From the NCBI GenBank assembly GCA_023396795.1, contig JAEWUY010000118.1:1-5155 (forward strand): a stretch of DNA of 5,155 nt, given 5' to 3'. Of this stretch, positions 1 to 5,155 are shown one piece after another. The stretch's first letter is position 1; each line of letters starts with the position of its first letter. The notes beneath the pieces are model-generated. The model was not told where the DNA came from. It made no database searches and worked only from the letters and a program-made list of their open reading frames with translations. The position numbers were made by a program, and so were the translations under genes. This DNA is from Bacillota bacterium. Lineage in GTDB: Bacteria > Bacillota_I > Bacilli_A > RFN20 > CAG-826.

Positions 1-2
1 CC

Positions 3-1637
3 ACAATATCTTGGTATCAAACATTTGGTTTTCGTAAGATTGCCAAAATTAAAAATTACTACGCTCCTGGTGAACATGCCGATAAGATGTTGTTGGTTCT
101 TAAAGAAAACCCGAAAGAAAAGCGCTATTACGCCAACGTCGCAATTGTTGACAAAAAACACGAATGGCTCGAAAAAATTCCAAATCTTGAAGTTGTTACA
201 GCCGAAAACTTTTTAAACGAGAACAGTTATCAATACGCCAAAGAGCTACGAATTTTCAATTTCTGTACCAAACTCGGATATCAAAAAATTGGCTACTATG
301 TTTCCTTATTAGCATCAGCGCGGGGATTAAGAAGTATTCCCAATGTCGCCACACTAGAAGATGCAACCGATGAAACAATTACCAAGTCGCTTGGTGATGA
401 AGTCTACGATTTGATTCAAGAAACTTTTAAAAATTCAAAACGTAAAGAAATTACTTTTTCAGTACTTTTTGGTAAAACCAAACCGCCACGTTATGAACGA
501 CTTGGTCGGGCCATGCTCCGCCTATTTGAAACGCCACTGCTTGAGTTAACTTTTAGCAAAAATAAGCATTGGGAACTGGCAAAGATAAAAATTCTGACCC
601 TTGATGATATTATGATTGACGACAATATAATCGCTGACGCCAAACACTATTTTACTCACAACCGCTATGCCATCACGAAAATTAAACAATACAAGTATGA
701 TTTAGCTATTTTGGTCGATCCAAAAGAACCAGCCCCGCCATCAGGAAAAACGGCTTTAGATCGTTTTGTTGATGCCGCTCATAAAGTTGGTTTCTATACT
801 GAATTCATTACCAAGGCTGACTACGCGCGCATTCCCCAGTTTGATGCCTTGTTTATTCGCGCGACGACGAATGTCGATAACTATACTTATCAGTTTTCGC
901 GCTACGCTTATGCTGAAGGATTAGTCGTTATCGATGATCCATGGTCGATTTTAAGATGTGCTAATAAACTTTACTTTCACGAATGCATGATTAGTCAAAA
1001 CATCAAAACACCAAAAACAATTATCGTCAGTTCCAAAATGCCTATATCAAAAATTACTAGTGCATTTACTTTTCCGATTATTTTGAAACGTCCTGACAGT
1101 GCCTCATCGCGCGGTGTTTTTAAAGTAAATAGTCTTGAAGAGTTGAAATTCAAACTTCGAGAATTATTTCCTCTCAGTGCCCTACTAATCGCTCAAGAAT
1201 TTATTCCTAGTCCTTTTGATTGGCGAATCGGCATTCTTGATGGCAAGCCTCTCTATGCCTGTAAATATTTTATGGCTCGTAATCATTGGCAAATATATAA
1301 CTGGAACGCAAATAAGAGTCGAGCAAGTGTCGGACCAGTTGCAACTTATTTAGTTGAAGAGGCCCCACCCGCCGTCGTCGATATTGCCTTAAAGGCCGCC
1401 AACGCCATTGGTGATGGTTTTTATGGTGTCGACGTCAAAGAAAAAGACGGCAATGTTTATGTCATTGAAGTTAACGATAACCCAAGTATTGACCATCACT
1501 GGGAAGACGAAATTCTTGGTGAAAAACTTTATGACGAGATTATGGAAAATATCTTAGTAAGAATTCAAAAAGCCCGCCAAACGCCAGCCATCGATAAACA
1601 AAATAGTCTACAAAAGAGCGAAAACTTGAATAAATAG
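3..1637 (+). CDS. GNAT-RLAN-RimK-type ATP-grasp ligase fusion (5' end outside window)
   Basis: The frame is open from base 3 to the TAG at 1635-1637, giving 544 visible codons; the true start lies off the left edge. Residues about 1-37 (WYQTFGF, then KNYYAPGEHADKMLLVLK) match the usual C-terminus of RimI-like GNAT acetyltransferases. Residues about 46-195 are an RLAN domain, with YQKIGYYVSLLASARG near residue 93 and FSVLFGKTKPPRYERLGRA further on. An ATP-grasp ligase follows: PPSGKTALDRF, FIRATTNVDNYTYQF, VVIDDPWSILRCANK, the ATP-binding lysine in FPIILKRPDSASSRG (K362), DWRIGILDGKPLYACKYFMA, and the metal-binding GVD (D477) and IEVNDN (E489, N491). This family is known for ATP-dependent amide or peptide bond formation on amino-acid carboxylates. 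The substrate here is unknown, and the GNAT part suggests an acylated product or a second modification (inference). The last 20 or so residues are a polar tail. The ATG at 87 falls inside the GNAT end and has no good Shine-Dalgarno, so I do not take it as the start. Domain calls are firm; the biological role is not. Confidence 0.9.
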   Translation, partial: TISWYQTFGFRKIAKIKNYYAPGEHADKMLLVLKENPKEKRYYANVAIVDKKHEWLEKIPNLEVVTAENFLNENSYQYAKELRIFNFCTKLGYQKIGYYVSLLASARGLRSIPNVATLEDATDETITKSLGDEVYDLIQETFKNSKRKEITFSVLFGKTKPPRYERLGRAMLRLFETPLLELTFSKNKHWELAKIKILTLDDIMIDDNIIADAKHYFTHNRYAITKIKQYKYDLAILVDPKEPAPPSGKTALDRFVDAAHKVGFYTEFITKADYARIPQFDALFIRATTNVDNYTYQFSRYAYAEGLVVIDDPWSILRCANKLYFHECMISQNIKTPKTIIVSSKMPISKITSAFTFPIILKRPDSASSRGVFKVNSLEELKFKLRELFPLSALLIAQEFIPSPFDWRIGILDGKPLYACKYFMARNHWQIYNWNANKSRASVGPVATYLVEEAPPAVVDIALKAANAIGDGFYGVDVKEKDGNVYVIEVNDNPSIDHHWEDEILGEKLYDEIMENILVRIQKARQTPAIDKQNSLQKSENLNK

Positions 1638-1661
1638 TGAACTTTTGATTGCTTTTTGCAT

Positions 1662-1700
1662 AAAAAAACGGACCAGCCAAACAAAGCCTAGTCCGTTTTT
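1662..1700. terminator. Bidirectional intrinsic terminator between convergent genes
   Basis: A perfect 10-bp inverted repeat pairs AAAAACGGAC (1664-1673) with GTCCGTTTTT (1691-1700) around a 17-nt loop. The GC-rich core is CGGAC/GTCCG. Read on the minus strand, the hairpin ends in a run of seven T (bases 1662-1668). Read on the plus strand, the tail is five T followed by AATATG. It lies 24 nt after the stop of the ATP-grasp gene and 7 nt after the stop of the membrane-protein gene, so it can end transcription from both sides. The minus-strand direction has the better T-tract. The loop is rather long for a strong terminator. Confidence 0.8.
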
Positions 1701-1707
1701 AATATGT

Positions 1708-2463
1708 TTAGATAATTCCGGCGGGAATCAAAACGGCAAGCAAAATTACAGCCATTCCCCAAGTTGCCATCAAAAATATTCTCTGCGTTTTTGGTTTCGT
1801 ATCGGGAACAAGAAAGGCTGCCAAGAAGAAAGGAATATAAGTGGTAATAAAAACCGGAATAGCGCCCCACCATGGATAAACCCAAATGAAGGCTGGGGTT
1901 CCCGCTAAAAAGATTTCAAAGATAGCGAAGAAAGCAGCATTACCAATCGCGAATAACCAGCGATTATTAATTCCTAGAATTTTCTTATTGGGATCATCTG
2001 GTAATAGTTTGGACATTATTATTCCGGCAAGTGAAAACATCATCGAAAGTTCCCAGGAAACGCCAATCAATAAAATGAATGATGTGCTTTGTGCAGAAAC
2101 CGTCCACAAGGCATAACCGGAGGCTTTACCAATAATGGCATTTGCGATTTCATACAACCAGTGAACGCCATATAGCGATAAGCCAGCGACAATACCTTTG
2201 TAATTCTTATTTTTAAGTTCGGTAGCATAAACAAAAATGACAACTGCAAAAATAAAAATAAACGTCCAGTTAAAATTTGCGGTTGATCGAACCGAGCCAA
2301 AAGGCATCGATGCTGCAACGCTGTTGGCAGGGTCACCCCAGAAGATGAAATAAGTACTGCCATTTGCGGCAAGTTGTAGAAGGAAAAGCAATAAACATAC
2401 TCCAGCAATCAAAAGAGTGGGTCGCCAAGCTTCTTTAAAAAAGTTAACAAATTTCTGTTTCAT
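1708..2463 (-). CDS. Polytopic membrane protein of unknown function, about 7 TM helices
   Basis: I do not recognise this 251-residue protein. Hydrophobic segments fall at about 14-33, 64-81, 88-110, 127-151, 170-190, 197-219 and 229-250, which suggests seven membrane helices; there is no cleavable signal peptide. The loop between helices 1 and 2 (about 34-63) is the longest. Several charged or polar residues sit in or near the predicted helices: H101 and E105 in YGVHWLYEIANAI, E138 in SWELSMMF and E183 in FEIFLAG. There is also an aromatic cluster YPWWG at 196-200. Such buried His/Glu residues could bind a metal, proton or substrate (inference). The ATG is preceded by AGGGA (2471-2475) at 7-nt spacing, which supports this start. 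The gene begins 31 nt after the EF-G-like gene and is probably the last gene of that operon; transcription would end at the hairpin just beyond its TAA stop. A transporter, a membrane enzyme or an integral accessory protein are all possible. Confidence 0.85.
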   Translation of the reverse strand: MKQKFVNFFKEAWRPTLLIAGVCLLLFLLQLAANGSTYFIFWGDPANSVAASMPFGSVRSTANFNWTFIFIFAVVIFVYATELKNKNYKGIVAGLSLYGVHWLYEIANAIIGKASGYALWTVSAQSTSFILLIGVSWELSMMFSLAGIIMSKLLPDDPNKKILGINNRWLFAIGNAAFFAIFEIFLAGTPAFIWVYPWWGAIPVFITTYIPFFLAAFLVPDTKPKTQRIFLMATWGMAVILLAVLIPAGII

Positions 2464-2470
2464 AAATTTT

Positions 2471-2475
2471 TCCCT
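2471..2475 (-). promoter_or_regulatory. Ribosome binding site of the membrane-protein gene
   Basis: AGGGA on the minus strand lies 7 nt before the ATG (2461-2463). It is weaker than the sites of the two upstream genes. It sits in the A/T-only spacer after the EF-G-like gene and is flanked by two A/T palindromic blocks that could pair weakly and leave it in a loop. Its position supports the chosen start. Confidence 0.55.
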
Positions 2476-2494
2476 ATAAAATTTTTAATAATAA

Positions 2495-4561
2495 TTATTT
2501 AGAATCGGCTTTATCGTTTGCGTATTGTTTAACGATACCTTCGACTAAATAAGAAGGTACTTCTTGATATGAATCGAATTCACGATTAAAGAAACCGCTA
2601 CCTTGTGACAAAACACGAAGGCGAATTGCATAATCAAGAATTTCAGCTTCTGGTACTAAAGCTGTAATTTCTTGTTGACCATGACCTTTTTCATCGATGC
2701 TTAAAACACGAGCCCGACGTTGATTTAAATCATTCATGATATTGCCAGTAAATTCATTGCCAACGCGCACAGTAATTTTCATAATCGGTTCTTGAAGAGT
2801 AGGACCACAATTCATGTAGGCGTCTTTAAAGGCGATAATCGACGCCATCTTAAATGCTAATTCATTGGAGTCAACGGGGTGATATTTACCATCGAGCAAA
2901 ACAGCTTTAATGCCGATGACTGGACAACCAGCTAATAAACCGTGCTCAGTAGATTCGATGAAACCTTTTTCAACAGCCGGGAAGTAGTTTTTCGGCACTG
3001 CTCCTCCGAAAACAGTTTCTTCAAAAACGTTTTTATCACTGCCACTTGGACCAAACTTCATTTCAACAACGCCATAGAAACCACTGCCGCCCGATTGTTT
3101 AATATAGCGACCAGGAGCGGTCGCTTCTTTTTTAACTGTTTCACGATATTGAATTTTCGGAGCAGTTATATCAACGGCGATACCAAAGATATTTTTTACA
3201 CGTTCTAAAACATAATTTAAATGCGAATCGCTTAATCCCCCCACAAGTAATTGTTTAGTTTCAGCATTGCGCGAGATATCTAGACACGGATCCTCAATTT
3301 GTAGTTTGGCCAAAGAGCCATACAATTTCTCATCATCCTTTGCTACTTTAGCAGCAATAGCCCGATAATAAACGCTCGTCGGATATTTAGCGCGTGGATA
3401 AGTAATCGGATTAGCTTTATCACAAAGGGTATAACCAGTAACGATGTTTTCTAGTTTTGATAAACCAATGATGTCGCCTGCTGATGCGGTAGTAATTGCT
3501 GTTTGTTTGTTTCCATAAACGGAAAACATTTGCGAGACTTTCATTGTTTGTTGCGTGTTGGGACACAAAATAACATCACTAAGATTAAGTGTTCCTGAGG
3601 CGATTTTTATAACGTTAATGGCCCCTTTATACTGATCAAAGAATGTCTTAAAGACATAAGCACTAAAAGGTTCATTAGGCAAAGTTTTACGAATAATTTC
3701 TTTACCATCTTTATCAATTCCAGCATACGGCTTTAACTCGGCAGGATTTGGTAAGTATTCGATGAGCATTTCTAACATCGTAGGAATGCCGATATCTTTT
3801 TTGGCACTACCAACTAAAACCGGTGTTAGTTCGCCGCTAATAACAGCAGCGTGGAGACCACGATGAATTTCTTCCATCGAAAGCGTTTCTCCACCAAAAA
3901 ACTTTTCTAGTAAGGCTTCATCAGTTAAGGCCACTTGTTCGGCGATGACATTATGAAGAGAAAGGATTTTTTCTTTCTTATCATCATAGATGATGTCATC
4001 CACTACATTTTTACCATCATACTTACGGGCTTTTAAAGTAACAACATTAATAAAACCATCGAAAGCGTCTTGATGGCCGATTGGGTAAACAAACGAAACA
4101 GCTTTTTTACCAAGCTTTTCATTTATTTCATCGAGTAAGGAATCAAAATCTATCAACTCCTTATCCATTTTATTAACATAAATTAATGTTGGAACACCAT
4201 GCTTTTTGAGGAGATTATAGTGTTTAATCGTTCCAACTTCGATACGTTTGGTCGCATCAAGAACAAGGACTGCTCCTTTAACCATATCTAACACACCGAT
4301 AACATCAAAAACAAAGTCATCATTACCAGGAGCATCAAGAAGGTTTAAACGATAGCCGTTATAATCTAAAGAGACTACCGAAAGGTTACAAGAACTCAAA
4401 CGGGCTTTTTCTTCATCAGTATAATCACTAATCGTATTTTTTGTTTCGATGGCCCCTTTTGCGGTTTTATTAATAATACCAGCCAAGGATTCAACTAACG
4501 TTGTTTTACCGCTTCCTTGATGGCCTAAAAAGAGGATATTGCGAATTTTTTCCGTTTCCAT
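2495..4561 (-). CDS. EF-G paralogue (EF-G2/FusA2-like translational GTPase)
   Basis: At 688 residues this has the full EF-G length and domain order: G domain with insert (about 1-270), II (295-385), III (396-470), IV (470-590) and V (590-685). The P-loop is GHQGSGKT (13-20), G4 is NKMD (130-133) and G5 is GSAKKDIG (251-258). G3 reads DAPGNDDF (76-83), where canonical EF-G has DTPGHVDF, so the catalytic His is replaced by N80. Switch I lacks the usual RGIT and reads KARLSSCNL (52-60). Domain IV keeps KQSGGSGFYGV and YHPVDSNELAFKMA, including the tip-loop His (H561). Domain V keeps EPIMKITVRV and NDLNQRRARVLSID. Canonical GMGELHL is GLSDSHL (442-448). EF-G catalyses tRNA-mRNA translocation and, with RRF, ribosome recycling; paralogues of this kind often have only part of that activity or an unknown one. 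This copy is probably accessory and cytosolic. It does not look like a TetM-type resistance protein, but I cannot exclude a specialised ribosome-protection role. The start is backed by AAAGGA at 5-nt spacing. Confidence 0.92.
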   Translation of the reverse strand: METEKIRNILFLGHQGSGKTTLVESLAGIINKTAKGAIETKNTISDYTDEEKARLSSCNLSVVSLDYNGYRLNLLDAPGNDDFVFDVIGVLDMVKGAVLVLDATKRIEVGTIKHYNLLKKHGVPTLIYVNKMDKELIDFDSLLDEINEKLGKKAVSFVYPIGHQDAFDGFINVVTLKARKYDGKNVVDDIIYDDKKEKILSLHNVIAEQVALTDEALLEKFFGGETLSMEEIHRGLHAAVISGELTPVLVGSAKKDIGIPTMLEMLIEYLPNPAELKPYAGIDKDGKEIIRKTLPNEPFSAYVFKTFFDQYKGAINVIKIASGTLNLSDVILCPNTQQTMKVSQMFSVYGNKQTAITTASAGDIIGLSKLENIVTGYTLCDKANPITYPRAKYPTSVYYRAIAAKVAKDDEKLYGSLAKLQIEDPCLDISRNAETKQLLVGGLSDSHLNYVLERVKNIFGIAVDITAPKIQYRETVKKEATAPGRYIKQSGGSGFYGVVEMKFGPSGSDKNVFEETVFGGAVPKNYFPAVEKGFIESTEHGLLAGCPVIGIKAVLLDGKYHPVDSNELAFKMASIIAFKDAYMNCGPTLQEPIMKITVRVGNEFTGNIMNDLNQRRARVLSIDEKGHGQQEITALVPEAEILDYAIRLRVLSQGSGFFNREFDSYQEVPSYLVEGIVKQYANDKADSK

Positions 4562-4566
4562 AAGTT

Positions 4567-4572
4567 TCCTTT
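4567..4572 (-). promoter_or_regulatory. Ribosome binding site of the EF-G-like gene
   Basis: AAAGGA on the minus strand lies 5 nt before the ATG at 4559-4561. It sits within the 16-nt spacer after the kinase stop codon. It fixes the start, and it shows that the EF-G-like gene has its own initiation site on what is probably a shared transcript. Confidence 0.7.
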
Positions 4573-4577
4573 CTTAT

Positions 4578-5144
4578 CTATTGAGAACCCTTTTCTTCAA
4601 GGGCTTTTAGTGTCTCGAGAGCTTTGGCAAAAACGATATCGCGGTCACATCCTGTAACATCAATGTAATTACGGGGTAAGACTGATTCTTCGTTGCGCCA
4701 TCTAGATACGTATTCTTCAAATTCTTTAACGTCGCGAAGGGGATGGGTCAAATGCACGGGGTGGCGATTTTTATACATTTCGCGATATAAGAAGCGGTCA
4801 TATAAAGCTTCAATATCGCCCGTTAAATAAAGAAGGACAACCTTACTGTTATTAAACTCGCATAATTGCTTGACCTTTTCTAATTCTTCCTTGTGGAAAT
4901 TAGCTTCAAGTATGACGCTTTCTCCAACCGCGGTAACCCGCTCGAGGATATGAAGTAGAAGATCAATCGACGAGTTTGATAACTTCTTGTTGTCTTCCCG
5001 ATTAGAATACTCGATTTCTTCGCCGAGTATTTCCTTGATGTGTTCTTTACTAAAGTAAGGCACTCTCAGATGTGCTGAAAGCTTTCTGGCGAGATTTGAC
5101 TTTCCGGCAGCCAAATCGCCAGCGACAATTAGGATTTTGGACAT
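4578..5144 (-). CDS. Small P-loop kinase-like ATPase (AAA_33 / zeta-toxin-like)
   Basis: This complete 188-residue protein has a Walker A motif at its N-terminus, GDLAAGKS (9-16), right after the first beta strand (KILIVA). SKEHIKEIL (32-40) occupies the place where related small kinases bind substrate. VILEANF (77-83) is the second core strand with its usual acidic residue. The segment DRFLYREMYKNRHPVH (116-131) is an Arg-rich lid that should contact ATP phosphates (R117, R121, R127). This layout fits the AAA_33 / zeta-toxin / chloramphenicol-phosphotransferase group, whose members phosphorylate small molecules such as nucleotide sugars, nucleosides or antibiotics. The substrate cannot be read from the sequence. 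No antitoxin gene is visible downstream, and what lies upstream is outside the window, so calling it a toxin is not supported. The start has a strong AAGGAG 5 nt upstream. The EF-G-like gene follows 16 nt after the TAG stop, so the two are probably co-transcribed. A metabolic or salvage kinase is equally plausible. Confidence 0.85.
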   Translation of the reverse strand: MSKILIVAGDLAAGKSNLARKLSAHLRVPYFSKEHIKEILGEEIEYSNREDNKKLSNSSIDLLLHILERVTAVGESVILEANFHKEELEKVKQLCEFNNSKVVLLYLTGDIEALYDRFLYREMYKNRHPVHLTHPLRDVKEFEEYVSRWRNEESVLPRNYIDVTGCDRDIVFAKALETLKALEEKGSQ

Positions 5145-5149
5145 ATTAT

Positions 5150-5155
5150 CTCCTT
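5150..5155 (-). promoter_or_regulatory. Strong ribosome binding site of the kinase gene
   Basis: A consensus AAGGAG on the minus strand ends 5 nt before the ATG at 5142-5144 and touches the right edge of the window. It confirms the kinase start. The promoter of this gene set must lie beyond the edge, or further upstream if more genes precede it. Confidence 0.85.

Noticed and set aside
87..89. ATG as the start of the ATP-grasp gene
   Set aside because: It has no convincing Shine-Dalgarno, and the same frame is open upstream to base 3 and encodes a GNAT C-terminus that continues through this Met.
25..216. Small plus-strand frame over the first gene
   Set aside because: It overlaps the GNAT/RLAN coding frame in another phase, has no family signal, and is a shadow.
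1675..1688. Repeated AGCC inside the terminator loop as an extension of the stem
   Set aside because: The two copies are direct, not inverted, so they cannot pair.
1645..2116. Plus-strand frames opposite the membrane-protein gene
   Set aside because: They are antisense to a clear membrane-protein frame with an RBS, have low-complexity composition, and the first runs through the terminator hairpin.
2464..2494. A/T palindromic blocks as a terminator between the EF-G-like and membrane-protein genes
   Set aside because: Any stem would be A-U only, with no GC core and no proper T-tract placement, so it is unlikely to stop transcription.
2942..3208. Plus-strand frame inside the EF-G-like gene
   Set aside because: It is antisense to conserved EF-G domain III/IV coding sequence and has no recognisable domain.
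2495..4561. Tetracycline-resistance ribosomal protection protein (TetM type)
   Set aside because: Domain IV keeps EF-G-like loops (KQSGGSGFYGV, HPVDSNELAF) and the overall motifs fit EF-G2-like paralogues better. I saw no specific TetM signature.

Overview
This AT-rich window (about 40% GC by eye) looks like a chromosomal segment from a low-GC Bacillota-type bacterium. It could be a relative of the Erysipelotrichia or of Mollicutes that keep the standard code, but no gene here fixes the lineage. Tryptophan is read from TGG throughout, and none of the four genes contains an in-frame TGA. Their stops are TAG, TAA, TAA and TAG, and the first TAG is followed in frame by TGA. Consensus-like Shine-Dalgarno sequences precede the minus-strand genes.

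Layout: on the plus strand, positions 3-1637 hold the 3' part of a multidomain gene. It encodes the C-terminal end of a GNAT acetyltransferase, then an RLAN (RimK-like ATP-grasp N-terminal) domain, then a RimK-type ATP-grasp ligase, in one open frame that enters from the left edge. A hairpin with T-tracts on both sides (1662-1700) separates it from three minus-strand genes read from right to left. These are a small P-loop kinase of the AAA_33/zeta-toxin-like type (4578-5144), a full-length but divergent EF-G paralogue (2495-4561), and an unrecognised membrane protein with about seven helices (1708-2463).

The three minus-strand genes are 16 and 31 nt apart with no convincing terminator between them, so they are probably one operon that ends at the shared bidirectional terminator. 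The EF-G paralogue keeps the ribosome-contacting domain IV and a good P-loop and NKMD motif, but it has Asn in place of the catalytic His of the G3 motif and a changed switch I. It is therefore more likely an accessory factor than the housekeeping translocase.

No RNA genes, CRISPR arrays, insertion sequences or obvious mobile-element remains were seen. No stretch over 300 bases lacks a gene. The most interesting points are the GNAT-RLAN-ATP-grasp fusion, the altered GTPase centre of the EF-G paralogue, and the linkage of that paralogue to a kinase and an unknown membrane protein.
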